Assembly (NCBI RefSeq): GCF_018271975.1
Contig: NZ_JAGUCN010000012.1
Coordinates: 1-64,000 of the forward strand
Direction: 5' to 3'
Origin: Carboxylicivirga mesophila
Lineage (GTDB): Bacteria; Bacteroidota; Bacteroidia; Bacteroidales; Marinilabiliaceae
DNA length: 64,000 bases
In this document: piece after piece, positions 42,967-52,471 of the stretch
How the letters are laid out: every line of letters begins with the position of its first letter
Numbering within the stretch: the stretch's first letter is position 1
Program-made: the position numbers and the translations under genes
The notes under the pieces: generated by a model
Seen by the model: the letters and a program-made list of their open reading frames with translations, nothing else
Database searches by the model: none
What the model was told of the DNA's origin: nothing

Positions 42967-45900
42967 TTAATTCCATTGAGGAATGCGGCCGTTGGTATAT
43001 GGTGCATTTAATGCATCAAGCTGTTGTCTGAGCTCAGGCAGCTTCACTTTAGCAATTTGCTCTACTTGTTTTAATACCGGCGGGAATTGCTCTTTAAGTA
43101 TTTCAAAACTGTTTTTTGAAGTGCTTGTAATGTCAGATGTGCTGTTAATTTGTGCCCAGATGATACTGTTTAGTCGGTTCATTAATGGCATCTCAGCCGG
43201 AGGAATTTCTTCCCAACTGGCTTTGGCTCTCAATCCTCTGAAGGCAAAGCGAATCTCATCCAGTTCCTTTTCCAACTCAGTTAAAGCAGGTATTAACTGG
43301 TTATGAGCATTAGCTATTGATAGCGATGTTTGCTTCATGCTAGCTACTTCTTCCCTCATTTCGTTAACCAAAGTAAGCGTACCATTCATCGCTTTGGACA
43401 GTTCACTCACTTCTTTCTGGAAGGCCACCATTGCCGCACGATTTTTCGCCGGAAGCGTTGTGTTATTCAGCGCTTTTACTTCAAATTCAGCCGGACCAGC
43501 CAGTTGTGTTGCAATGCCATTCTGTACTTGGTTTATTTCGATGGTGTACGTTCCAGGAAGTACATACACGCTGCCTTCCGACTTTTTGAACGGATCGAAC
43601 TTTTTGGCTTTAATAATTTCAGGGCTGTCGTATTGTAAATCCCAGTTAAAACGTGTGATGCCTTTGGCTGGCTTTTTAGTAAACGTACGCACTACACTGC
43701 CAGTTTCATCCTTAATGGAAATAAGCTGGTAGGCAGGCACTTCTTTTTCTTCCGCCTCTAATTCTGACCAACTTGGTTGAGGAATGCGTTCACCTTTTTC
43801 AAACAGCTCTTTTTCTCTTTTATGGCGCAGTTCCCGCTGTGTTTTAGGCGTTTCGTTCTGGTAAAACGTGAAAGTAGCACCAAACTCCGGATTGGCAGCA
43901 CCGTAATATGTAGCACCCTGTCCATATATTTTATCTACCTGCATAAAAAGCAGTGCATCTTTAGTGGCAAAAAGGTGTGCATCTTTCTCCGGCAGTTGGT
44001 TTGTTAATTCGCGCAAAGGAGCATAGTTGTCAAGTACATAAAAACCGCGACCAAATGTGGCTAATACCAAATCATTTTCGCGTTCCTGAATGGCCAGGTC
44101 TCTGACGGCAATTGTAGGTATTCCAGCTTTTAACTGTACCCAATTTTGGCCTTCGTCAATGGTAAAGAAGATGCCAAATTCGGTACCTGCAAATAGCAAT
44201 TCAGGCTTTTCAGTATCTTGTTCAAGCGTGTGAACAGTACCATTTTCTGGTAAGTTGGATGCTATTGGGGTCCAGGTTTTACCTTTGTCAGAGCTCTTAA
44301 GTACATAGGGTTTGAAATCATCGCTTTTCATGCCGTCGAAGGTGGCATAAACCACGTTTTCATCGAAACGGGAGGCGTAAATATCACTAACGTAGGTATG
44401 AGCAGGTACGCCTGGGAAACTACCTGCTTTACGCCAGGTTTGACCATCATCTTCAGTTATCTGAATAACACCATCATCGCTGCCGGCATAAATAAGACCA
44501 GCTTTGACAGGGGACTCATCCAGCGACACAATGGTGTTGTACTGCGAGGTAGATACATCTTTAGCCACTGCATCAATGCTCCAGTATTTATCCATTACCG
44601 GCCATGTGTTGCGGTCAATCTGAGCAGTCAGGTCATCTGATATCACTTCCCATGTGTTGCCGCGGTCAGTACTTTTAAATACTTTGTTGGCTGCCATGTA
44701 AATGGTGGTTGGGTTGTGCTTACTCAGAATCAGAGGAGCATTCCAGTTCCAGCGATAAGTGAGTTCGTCTTTTCGGGGTTGTGGTTTGATGCTGATCTTT
44801 TCTCCACTTTTCTTATCATATCTAACGACATTACCATATTGCCATTCGCTATAAACAATGTCAGGATTGGTAGGATCAACACGTGACCAGAAGCCATCGC
44901 CAAATACCGTTACAATCCATTCGCCTGAAGTAACGCCAAATTCAGAAGTGTTACGAACCGGGCCTCCCAAAGTAGCATTGTCCTGAGTACCTCCATAAAC
45001 ATTGTAGAATGGCGCTTCGTTATCAACAGTTACACGGTAGAATTGTGTAACCGGCAGGTTGCTAACCTGACGCCAGGCTGCTCCTTCGTCGTAGGTCATA
45101 TATACACCACCGTCGCCACCAATCATCAGGTGCTTATTATCATTGGGATCAATCCAAAGGGCGTGATCATCCACATGTCGATCTTTGGTGCTAAGTTTTG
45201 TCCAGGTTTTTCCACCATCGTTAGTAACGTGTGAAAAGGTTTCAACCGAATAGACTTTGTCAAACTCAACGGGGTCACAGTAAATCTCGTTGTAATACTG
45301 ACCACTTGAGTGGTGGTCGCTCATTTTACTCCACGACTCGCCACGATCTGTTGTACGGAAAAAGCCGCCTGATTCATTGGCAGCTTCAATAATCAGATAC
45401 AAAACATCCGGATTTTGAGGGGAGATGGCAATGCCCATACCACCAATATGTTCTGAAGGTAGTCCGGTCATAATCTTACGCCAGTTCTGGCCGGCATCAG
45501 TTGATTTGTACACAGCTGATTCGGGCCCACCACCCACTTTGGTATGAACATGCCTGCGTCGTTGTTCAGTGGTAGCATACAGAATATCCGGGTTGCGCGG
45601 ATCGCATATAATATTATTAACTCCCGTGTGCTGGCTGATGTCCAGTACTTTTATCCAGTTTTCACCACCATCAGTGCTTTTATAGAGGCCACGGTCACCA
45701 CCACTTCCCCAGGCAGAACCTTCAGCAGCTACATAAACAACATTGGAGTTGCGCGGATCAATCAAAATCATACCAATTTGGCGCGATTCTTTTAAACCCA
45801 TGTTTTTCCATGATTTACCGCCGTCGACCGTTTTGTATATACCATCACCATAACCCAGTGCACGCTGGTGGTTGTTTTCGCCAGTACCGGCCCACACTAC

Positions 45901-46251
45901 ATTACTGTTATTAGGATCCATAGCCAGGCAACCAATCGAATAGGCACCATACTTATCAAACACTGGTTCGAATGTGATGCCTTTGTTGGTAGTTTTCCAA
46001 ATGTTTCCACTGGCAACTGCTACATAAAATTCAGAGTGATTTTTGGGGTTAACGGCAAAATCAGCAATTCGACCAGAGGTAAAAGCAGGGCCGATGTTAC
46101 GAAATTTAAGACCAGAGACTAATTCGCTGTTAATAGGTTTTTTATCTTCTTCAGCTTCTATGTTTTTTTTCTTTTGGGCTGAAGTGTTCAGTGAGCACAG
46201 TAAAAGTGTACATGCTAATACAGTGCTGACCAGCTTACTGAAATGGTTCAT
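42967..46251 (-). CDS. large BNR/sortilin-like beta-propeller protein
   Basis: A 1094-residue exported protein. The signal peptide ends near residue 25. Residues about 35-740 are a double propeller of VPS10/sortilin or BNR type, with repeated blades ending in GxGDGIYKTVDGGKSWKNMG- and RSTDRGESW-like Asp-box motifs. The C-terminal part (about 780-1094) has Ig-like and helical segments with no clear family. Relatives are annotated as 'glycosyl hydrolase' only because of the BNR repeats, so no activity is claimed. It follows the subtilisin-like gene on the same strand after a terminator. Confidence 0.88.
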   Translation of the reverse strand: MNHFSKLVSTVLACTLLLCSLNTSAQKKKNIEAEEDKKPINSELVSGLKFRNIGPAFTSGRIADFAVNPKNHSEFYVAVASGNIWKTTNKGITFEPVFDKYGAYSIGCLAMDPNNSNVVWAGTGENNHQRALGYGDGIYKTVDGGKSWKNMGLKESRQIGMILIDPRNSNVVYVAAEGSAWGSGGDRGLYKSTDGGENWIKVLDISQHTGVNNIICDPRNPDILYATTEQRRRHVHTKVGGGPESAVYKSTDAGQNWRKIMTGLPSEHIGGMGIAISPQNPDVLYLIIEAANESGGFFRTTDRGESWSKMSDHHSSGQYYNEIYCDPVEFDKVYSVETFSHVTNDGGKTWTKLSTKDRHVDDHALWIDPNDNKHLMIGGDGGVYMTYDEGAAWRQVSNLPVTQFYRVTVDNEAPFYNVYGGTQDNATLGGPVRNTSEFGVTSGEWIVTVFGDGFWSRVDPTNPDIVYSEWQYGNVVRYDKKSGEKISIKPQPRKDELTYRWNWNAPLILSKHNPTTIYMAANKVFKSTDRGNTWEVISDDLTAQIDRNTWPVMDKYWSIDAVAKDVSTSQYNTIVSLDESPVKAGLIYAGSDDGVIQITEDDGQTWRKAGSFPGVPAHTYVSDIYASRFDENVVYATFDGMKSDDFKPYVLKSSDKGKTWTPIASNLPENGTVHTLEQDTEKPELLFAGTEFGIFFTIDEGQNWVQLKAGIPTIAVRDLAIQERENDLVLATFGRGFYVLDNYAPLRELTNQLPEKDAHLFATKDALLFMQVDKIYGQGATYYGAANPEFGATFTFYQNETPKTQRELRHKREKELFEKGERIPQPSWSELEAEEKEVPAYQLISIKDETGSVVRTFTKKPAKGITRFNWDLQYDSPEIIKAKKFDPFKKSEGSVYVLPGTYTIEINQVQNGIATQLAGPAEFEVKALNNTTLPAKNRAAMVAFQKEVSELSKAMNGTLTLVNEMREEVASMKQTSLSIANAHNQLIPALTELEKELDEIRFAFRGLRAKASWEEIPPAEMPLMNRLNSIIWAQINSTSDITSTSKNSFEILKEQFPPVLKQVEQIAKVKLPELRQQLDALNAPYTNGRIPQWN

Positions 46252-46358
46252 CTTATTTTGATTTGGGTTTGAAATATTTTAAAACCGAAAAGATAAGGAT
46301 AATAAAGAAGAATGTATGGTTGTTATTTGCCAAATATTTCTTGTCCCAATAGAAAGGC

Positions 46359-46383
46359 AAAGGGCTGCAAGATGCAGCCCTTT
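46359..46383 (-). terminator. intrinsic terminator after the S8 protease
   Basis: AAAGGGCTGC (46359-46368) with GCAGCCCTTT (46374-46383) forms a perfect 10-bp stem with a 5-base loop; the minus strand enters T-rich sequence. Confidence 0.85.
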
Positions 46384-46391
46384 TAATACGT

Positions 46392-47579
46392 TTACAAGTG
46401 TGCGATAGGATCGGGATCTCCATCCGGGTCGTTATTAACAAAGCCTTCAGTTGACAGATTATTGGTAAGTAACAATAATCCGCAAACATGTGGAGCAGCC
46501 ATTGATGTACCGCTGAGTGTTGAGTAGCCACCGTTTTTGTATGTTGATTGGATGCTGTAGCCAGGCGCACAATAATCAACACTTGGTCCGTAATTAGAAA
46601 AGTAAGCCCAGTTGTCGTTTATGTCCATAGCTGAAATGGTATAAACATTTGGCCCATTGACGCGTGCAGGCGAGTGGCTATCGGCGTCATCAGATTCATT
46701 ACCGGCTGCCAAAACAAATTTCAATTGTGATGAGGCGTTTAGTACAGCTTCATCGAGTGTAGTTGAGATACCTCCGCCTAAACTCATGTTGGCAACATCG
46801 CTTGATGAAGCATTGGCTGCAACGTAATCAACACCGGCAATTACGCCTGAAGTGCTGCCACTTCCTCTTCGGTCAAGCACTCTCACGGGAACAACAGAAG
46901 CACCCGGTGCTACTCCAACAACACCGATGTTGTTATCCAGCGCTGCTACTGTGCCGGCTACATGTGTTCCATGGCCGTTTTGGTCATCAGGTGTGTCTCT
47001 CGGACCTAAAAATACAGCTGCTCTTTGGGTATCAACATTTAAGTCCGGATGATCCAGATCAATACCCGAATCAATGATCCAGGCTGTTTTGCCGGCACCA
47101 CTTACAGGGCCACCAACGCGTGTGATGCCCCAAGGTGTTGTCTGAGCCGGATCTTCTTTGCCTGGTTTAGCTTTTGCTTTTGGAGGAGCCAAGGCAATGA
47201 TTTTATCAATTTCTACTCGTAGCACACTCTCTTCATTTTGTAGGGCGGCAGCTTCCATTTCTGTTAAATCCATTGCAAACCCTTTAACAGCTTTACCGTA
47301 GAGGTGCTTGAATTGCTTCGATTTAATTTTGTTCTTTTTCAACAGTTTATCAGCATGTTTAAACACCTTCTCCTTTTTGGCATTGTACGATTCACCTGCT
47401 ACATCAAAGGTGGCGTCTGATTTAAACACAACAATGTAACTGTTGAGTTCTGTCTTTGCACCCTTTAGTTCGGGTGTTGCTGTATCCTGTTCCTGCAGGA
47501 CGATTTGGTCTTTTTCACAACCGAAAAATAGCATGGCTGATATGGCGATAGCGCATGCAAAAAAATAATTTCTTCTCAT
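46392..47579 (-). CDS. subtilisin-like S8 serine protease, lipoprotein
   Basis: A 395-residue protease. A lipobox-like FFGC ends the signal (C21). An inhibitor-I9-type propeptide covers about 45-130 (SYIVVFKSD...VLRVEIDK). The mature domain has the triad D170 (IIDSGID), H203 (NGHGTHVAG) and S359 (SGTSMAAPH), with the oxyanion N294 (AAGNES). It belongs to the proteinase K-like S8A subgroup. The C-terminus is an Asp-rich tail (NNDPDGDPDP) that could bind calcium. It is probably anchored at the outer membrane and processes or degrades surface proteins. Confidence 0.94.
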   Translation of the reverse strand: MRRNYFFACAIAISAMLFFGCEKDQIVLQEQDTATPELKGAKTELNSYIVVFKSDATFDVAGESYNAKKEKVFKHADKLLKKNKIKSKQFKHLYGKAVKGFAMDLTEMEAAALQNEESVLRVEIDKIIALAPPKAKAKPGKEDPAQTTPWGITRVGGPVSGAGKTAWIIDSGIDLDHPDLNVDTQRAAVFLGPRDTPDDQNGHGTHVAGTVAALDNNIGVVGVAPGASVVPVRVLDRRGSGSTSGVIAGVDYVAANASSSDVANMSLGGGISTTLDEAVLNASSQLKFVLAAGNESDDADSHSPARVNGPNVYTISAMDINDNWAYFSNYGPSVDYCAPGYSIQSTYKNGGYSTLSGTSMAAPHVCGLLLLTNNLSTEGFVNNDPDGDPDPIAHL

Positions 47580-47713
47580 TTTTTGACGATTTAAAAATTA
47601 ATTGAGGTAATTAACGGTAAAATATTCATATTGTCAAGTAAGATATTTCTTCAAATCTTTATTTTATTTATTAACAGGCACGAAATGAGGGGAGTGTGGA
47701 TGTTTTTTTCTAA

Positions 47714-47784
47714 AATACTAGAAAAATAGTTGCAATACTAAAAAAATAGTATTAGAATTGTAGTAGTTGTGATTTATACCTTTG
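47714..47784 (+). promoter_or_regulatory. tandem BlaI operator and promoter
   Basis: Two dyads ACTA-N6-TAGT lie at 47717-47730 and 47737-47750, exactly 20 bases (two helical turns) apart; the second is extended to AATACTA-N6-TAGTATT (47734-47753). TACCTTTG at 47777-47784 is a -7 element, and TTG at 47758-47760 is a -33 candidate with a short 16-base spacer. The dyads sit just upstream of the -33 box, the expected place for autoregulation by BlaI. Confidence 0.7.
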
Positions 47785-47824
47785 AAGGATATTAATATAT
47801 TTTTATAATCAAGTGATTGTTACG

Positions 47825-48190
47825 ATGAAACAACTGACAAAAGCGGAAGAAGAAGTGATGCAAATCCTATGGAAGATGAAAGAGGGGATGATAAAAGATA
47901 TATTGGAAGGATTTACAAATAAGCAGCCAGCATACAATACGGTGGCAACAGTATTAAAAGTGTTGAAAAATAAGGGTGTTGTTGATTATAGGAAAGTGGG
48001 CAATGTTTATGTGTATTATCCTGTGATTACGAAAGAAGAGTATTCGTCGTTTCAGATGAAACATCTTCTGAAGAATTACTTTGGCGGAAGTTTTACTCGT
48101 TTGGCTGCTTTTTTTGCCAAGGATAATGACATGTCACTAGAGGATTTAGAAGCCATGTTAAAAGAAGCTGATACGCAACATCTAAAATAG
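47825..48190 (+). CDS. BlaI/MecI-family repressor
   Basis: A 121-residue winged-helix repressor. The start at 47825 (MKQLTKAEEEVMQILWKMKEG) fits the family; a GTG at 47813 is less likely. PAYNTVATVLKVLKNKGVVDYRKVGNVYVYYPVITKEEY covers the recognition helix and wing. The C-terminal helical part drives dimerisation. The next gene, five bases downstream, encodes the M56 sensor-type partner, forming a BlaI-BlaR1-like pair. The tandem dyads upstream are the probable operator. Confidence 0.93.
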   Translation: MKQLTKAEEEVMQILWKMKEGMIKDILEGFTNKQPAYNTVATVLKVLKNKGVVDYRKVGNVYVYYPVITKEEYSSFQMKHLLKNYFGGSFTRLAAFFAKDNDMSLEDLEAMLKEADTQHLK

Positions 48191-48195
48191 GAGCC

Positions 48196-49824
48196 ATGGA
48201 ATTATTAACTTATTTAGGACGCTCAATTGTAGTACTGATGCTGTTTGTGATGGTTTACCGTCTTTTTCTAAGAAGCGATGCTCATTATTCAGCCAATAGG
48301 TACTTTCTGTTGTTGGGTTTACTGGCTTCTTTTATAATGCCATTGGCTCAGCTACAATATACGGTGTTGCTTGATGTGGTTGAGCGATCTGAACTTTTTA
48401 CACCTGTAGCACCTAGCGCAGCTGTTGAAGAATCTATTATTGCAGAAGAAGTCGCAGGTGTCAATTGGATGGGAGTCTTATTGTATGTTTATGCAGCCAT
48501 TACCATATTCTTTGTACTTAGGTTGTTCGTGCTGTTTGGTAAATTGCTCCGGTTGGCTCATCGTTCGGAGAAAGTGGAAATTGAAGGGATTATCATTTGT
48601 ATCAATGAGCAGGTTGATGAACCCTTTGTGTTTGGTAATCGCATATTTTTGAAAGATAAAAATTACCTCGCGCCTGAGAATGCAGAAATATTGGTGCATG
48701 AGCGAGTACATTTATTGCAGTATCATTGGGTAGATGTGTTTATAAGTGAACTGTTGATTGCTGTGCAATGGTTTAATCCACTGGCTTGGTATTATGCCAG
48801 AATTGTTAAGCAAAATTTGGAGTTTCTGGCAGATCAGGGCGTGTTGAAAAAAGGCTTCAAACTAGAAAAATACATTCAACACATAATTTGTGAAACAATG
48901 GGAGCGGAAGTGTCAGTGCTAGCCAATCACTTCCGTTTCTCCCAAAATAAACGACGACTAAAAATGATGAAAAACGACAAGAAATCCAAATGGCGACTGT
49001 TGAAGTTGCTGCTGGTACTGCCTGTATTGGGCGGTTTGCTGTGGGCTTTTAGTGAGCCGGTGTATGAGTATCCTTCTAATCCTGAATTGATAAACGACAA
49101 TATAATACAGGATAGTAAAGAGACCTTTGTTGTAAAAGGGTATGTGTATGGGCGCACAACAATCGGGAAGAATGACAATGCTTCCGGTTTAGATGAGGAA
49201 AAGCCTATACCAGGTACGAGTATTGTGCTTAAAGGTAAGACCATCGGTACTGTTGCGGATATGGAAGGTTACTTTGAATTAGAATTAAATAAGGAGGATA
49301 TTATTGTATTTTCTTTTGTTGGTTTTGAAACAAAAGAAGTGGTGCCCCAAATGGGTGAAGAGATAAAAGTGGTGTTGACACGCACGGCCTATCAGCTTGA
49401 TCCATCTCCTTACCGTGGTAAATATAAAGGAAAAATGGTTCCTCCTCCGCCACCTCCTAAGGCAGCTAAGAGCAAGGCAATGGTGCCTCCACCACCTCCA
49501 CCACCTCCGGGTGATGATAAGCCGGTTTTTTATGTAGTTGAGGATATGCCAAGCTATAAAGGCGGTATGGAAGCTTACTTTGCAAATTTATATACAAGCA
49601 TTACCCAGGTTAAAAGCAAAGCTAATTTGAGTGGGACAATTAATGTGCAATTTACAGTTAATGCTAAAGGTGGCATATCAGATGTAAAGGCACTGAACAG
49701 GGGCAATAAAGATGAAGCCCGTCATGCGGTTGAGATTGTATCGGCGTTAAAAAACTGGCAGCCCGGCGTGCAAAGGGGGAAAGCGGTTTCGACTACTTTA
49801 GTAGTACCGGTTGAGTTTAATTAA
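48196..49824 (+). CDS. BlaR1-like M56 peptidase fused to a TonB C-terminal domain
   Basis: A 542-residue inner-membrane protein. Spans lie at about 8-25, 35-58, 90-115 and 268-285. The M56 zinc peptidase site is HERVH (168-172) with E209 as third ligand. A carboxypeptidase-regulatory-like domain follows (about 312-397), then a proline-rich linker with two runs of PPPPP (about 415-438), then a TonB-like C-terminal domain (about 450-542). The usual BlaR1 beta-lactam sensor domain is absent. It likely signals envelope state, cleaving the BlaI-type repressor, perhaps with a TonB-like link to an outer-membrane partner. Confidence 0.88.
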   Translation: MELLTYLGRSIVVLMLFVMVYRLFLRSDAHYSANRYFLLLGLLASFIMPLAQLQYTVLLDVVERSELFTPVAPSAAVEESIIAEEVAGVNWMGVLLYVYAAITIFFVLRLFVLFGKLLRLAHRSEKVEIEGIIICINEQVDEPFVFGNRIFLKDKNYLAPENAEILVHERVHLLQYHWVDVFISELLIAVQWFNPLAWYYARIVKQNLEFLADQGVLKKGFKLEKYIQHIICETMGAEVSVLANHFRFSQNKRRLKMMKNDKKSKWRLLKLLLVLPVLGGLLWAFSEPVYEYPSNPELINDNIIQDSKETFVVKGYVYGRTTIGKNDNASGLDEEKPIPGTSIVLKGKTIGTVADMEGYFELELNKEDIIVFSFVGFETKEVVPQMGEEIKVVLTRTAYQLDPSPYRGKYKGKMVPPPPPPKAAKSKAMVPPPPPPPPGDDKPVFYVVEDMPSYKGGMEAYFANLYTSITQVKSKANLSGTINVQFTVNAKGGISDVKALNRGNKDEARHAVEIVSALKNWQPGVQRGKAVSTTLVVPVEFN

Positions 49825-49832
49825 AGGAAGTG

Positions 49833-51419
49833 TTATACAATATGTAAGGGCAGTGTAAAATAAAATGCACTGCCTTTGTTTATTTCACTTTCTACCCAGA
49901 TTTGTCCCCCATGCATTTCAATAAATTCTTTGCAAAGGCTAAGGCCGAGTCCGCTTCCTTGCTCGTTATTTGTGCCTTGGGTCGATAAATTCTGGTCAAT
50001 CATAAATAGCTTGGGGATATTATCTTCAGCAATACCAATGCCATCGTCTTTTATAGTAAAAGTTATATGCGTTTTATTGGGATGGCAGGAAAGCTCAATG
50101 AGTCCTTTATTATCAGTAAATTTAATGGCATTGGATATGAGGTTTCTAAAAACCGAGCCAATCATGTATCTGTCGGCAAAAACTTGTGTTGTTACAGGTA
50201 TGCTCTTCTTAATTGCAATATTCTTCTGTTTGTAATTGGCCTCAAGGGCCTTTAACTCCTCATTTAACACATCGCAAATGTCAAGGGTGTCGGGCTTGTA
50301 GTCAATTTTGCCACTTTGCGAGCTGGACCATTCAAGCAGGTTGCTGATTAAGGCCATAGCCTGTTGTGAAGATTTTTGTATACTTCTGGCAGTTGCTTCA
50401 ATATCATCTTTATCTATAGCTTTTGAGACTAACAGGTCACTTAATCCCAGAATGCTATTGAAAGGGCTTCGTAAATCATGGGCAATTATTGAAAAGAACT
50501 TATCCTTTGTACGGTTTAGTTCCTGAAGTTGCGTTTCACTTTTCTTTAAGGCTTTTTGAGCCACAATGCGCTGCGTGATATTGTTGGCAAAAAAGGACGC
50601 ACCAATAACCTGATTGTTGCTTAAGATGGGGTTCATTGACACTTCAACGTAGTAAATCTGTTTGCCGGTATCTATTTCATCGATAAACGAAAAGCGTTCA
50701 TTGTTCAAAGCCCGGTCATATCGTGGTTTCCAAATCGGCTTTAATATGTCAGGAAGTGCCTTAAGTAAATTAGTACCCTTGCTAAGTTCAACTCCAAAAC
50801 TTTTACTGAATTCACTTTTAAATACAGAGTTAGTGAACAGGATATTGTAGTTGGTATCAATGGCCCAGATAGACTCTAAGGTATTGTCCATAATAGCCAG
50901 GATGTTGGTATTGTTTTCGGCAAGGGCCGCTTCTACCTGTTTCTGATTGGTAATATCAGTACTTAAGGCTGATACGCCTGTTACCTTATTGTTGGCTAAT
51001 ACAGGATTAAGTGAGACCTGGTATATTGATTCTTTGCCATTAGAGGTATTAGTGAATTCGAAATCAGTTTTTTGACCTGCTAAAGCGATGTCGTATTTCT
51101 CTTTCCAGAAGTTAGCTAAATCAGGTGGCAGAATGCCTAAGGCTGAAGTGCCTTTCTGTAAATCAATGCCAAAAGCCTCTTTATATGCTTTAATAAAGAA
51201 GTTATTAAGAACAACATAGTTGTAGTTGGTGTCTATGGACCAGATGGAAGCATCCTGGTTGTTGATTAATGAATTAACCTTAGCTTCAGATGTTTCAATC
51301 AGTTCATTGTAACGACGATAGCTTTCAAGCTCTTTTTGCAGCTTTTGGCATTCGTTAATAAGATCCTGATATGTTGCTTCTTTCTTACTCAAGATGTTGG
51401 AAATAGGTATAACCCCCAA
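49833..51419 (-). CDS. PAS-domain sensor histidine kinase
   Basis: A 528-residue kinase without a membrane span. A short coiled coil (about 15-50) leads into two PAS domains (about 50-160 and 172-285). The HisKA box FFSIIAHDLRSPFNS carries H314. The HATPase_c domain has N426/N430, DDGIGI (458-463) and GSGLGL (488-493). The two PAS domains resemble each other (WSIDTNYNYVVLNNFF and WAIDTNYNILFTNSVF), a recent internal duplication. It responds to a cytoplasmic cue; no response regulator is adjacent. Confidence 0.93.
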   Translation of the reverse strand: MGVIPISNILSKKEATYQDLINECQKLQKELESYRRYNELIETSEAKVNSLINNQDASIWSIDTNYNYVVLNNFFIKAYKEAFGIDLQKGTSALGILPPDLANFWKEKYDIALAGQKTDFEFTNTSNGKESIYQVSLNPVLANNKVTGVSALSTDITNQKQVEAALAENNTNILAIMDNTLESIWAIDTNYNILFTNSVFKSEFSKSFGVELSKGTNLLKALPDILKPIWKPRYDRALNNERFSFIDEIDTGKQIYYVEVSMNPILSNNQVIGASFFANNITQRIVAQKALKKSETQLQELNRTKDKFFSIIAHDLRSPFNSILGLSDLLVSKAIDKDDIEATARSIQKSSQQAMALISNLLEWSSSQSGKIDYKPDTLDICDVLNEELKALEANYKQKNIAIKKSIPVTTQVFADRYMIGSVFRNLISNAIKFTDNKGLIELSCHPNKTHITFTIKDDGIGIAEDNIPKLFMIDQNLSTQGTNNEQGSGLGLSLCKEFIEMHGGQIWVESEINKGSAFYFTLPLHIV

Positions 51420-51641
51420 ATAGCTGAATTTTTACACATTCATCAGCATTAAAAAGTGTCTTATAATGCGTTTGAATGGTTTTAAATCAGCTGCTTATAA
51501 AGTGAAACAAAAATGATAGGAAAAAGATTAATCCATTCGGTACTTTTTCGTCATTATATGTTCTGTATTTTAAGCAGGAGGCAGGAGCTACTAATCATTT
51601 ATTGAGAATGATGCAGAACTTTATTATCATGCAGCGTGATA

Positions 51642-52313
51642 TTACTTCTGCTTATAAGCTGTTTTTAAGTTTTTAAGTATGGTAAAGCCTCTATCTACAT
51701 CTTCATCGTTCACAATAATGGTGAACTCATTAGTAGTTGAAATAACCTCTTTAATGTTGACACCTTCCCACGCTATGGCCTTTAATATGTGATAGTAAAA
51801 TCCTGTTACCTGCACATTGTCAGCTGGTAGCTTTAGTGTGATGGCTGATAATTCTCCCTGTCTAAGCAGGCAATCTTCTTCGGCAAAGTACTTTTCAACC
51901 AAATCTTCATAGGCAGAACTTACTACCAGGTTGGATTCAAATACTCCTCGTACCAGTGTGTAAAAAACATCCTGGTGATTGCTTATTTCCTGCATTACCT
52001 TTGTGTGGCTGTTAAAAATGGTATTGCTATTCCGAAATGTATAATCTGTCAGGTTAGAGCGTACAATAATATCACCCAGAGATTCCAGTAGTTTCTGCAG
52101 ATTACGGTTAAGTGAATAATCAAGTTGGGGAGTCAGTCGGTTTAGGGCCATTACAATGGCACCTTGCTTAACAGGTTTCTCAGTTAGCTTTTCTACCATG
52201 GGCTGTATCTGTCGTGCTAATGACGAGATGTTTAATAATCCTTCGCACAGGGCTTCTATAACGAATGGTTTTACTTTAATAACTGACTCAACGGCTTGAC
52301 TTACTGTTTTCAT
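51642..52313 (-). CDS. ACT-domain protein, aspartokinase-like C-terminus
   Basis: A 223-residue protein. The first 80 residues are helical (VIKVKPFVIEALCEGLLNISSLARQI, then an HTH-like stretch). The C-terminal half (about 125-223) holds two ACT-like domains, with SAITLKLPADNVQVTGFYYHILKAIAWEGVNIKEVISTTNEFTIIV, the amino-acid-binding pattern of the aspartokinase family. No kinase domain is present. The gene is divergent from dapA, so a role as a lysine- or threonine-sensing regulator is tempting but only inferred. The start at 52313 is preferred over 52346. Confidence 0.85.
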   Translation of the reverse strand: MKTVSQAVESVIKVKPFVIEALCEGLLNISSLARQIQPMVEKLTEKPVKQGAIVMALNRLTPQLDYSLNRNLQKLLESLGDIIVRSNLTDYTFRNSNTIFNSHTKVMQEISNHQDVFYTLVRGVFESNLVVSSAYEDLVEKYFAEEDCLLRQGELSAITLKLPADNVQVTGFYYHILKAIAWEGVNIKEVISTTNEFTIIVNDEDVDRGFTILKNLKTAYKQK

Positions 52314-52396
52314 GGTTTCCTGATATTTGGTCACAAATATATACAATGTTAAGATATTAACAAAGTGTTATAAAGAAGTTTTTTTTGTTGAAAAAC

Positions 52397-52427
52397 TTTT
52401 GTAACCGCAATGCATTTGATATTTTTG
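52397..52427 (+). promoter_or_regulatory. dapA promoter
   Basis: TTTTG (52397-52401), 18-base spacer, TATTTTTG (52420-52427), a full consensus match, about 40 bases before the dapA start. Confidence 0.75.
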
Positions 52428-52471
52428 ACACTTGATTAGAAGAATTTGTATTTGGTCGAAACAAGATAAGG

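Noticed and set aside
42983-46261. Several plus-strand frames opposite the BNR protein
   Set aside because: They are shadows of the 1094-residue propeller gene, whose Asp-box repeats are clear.
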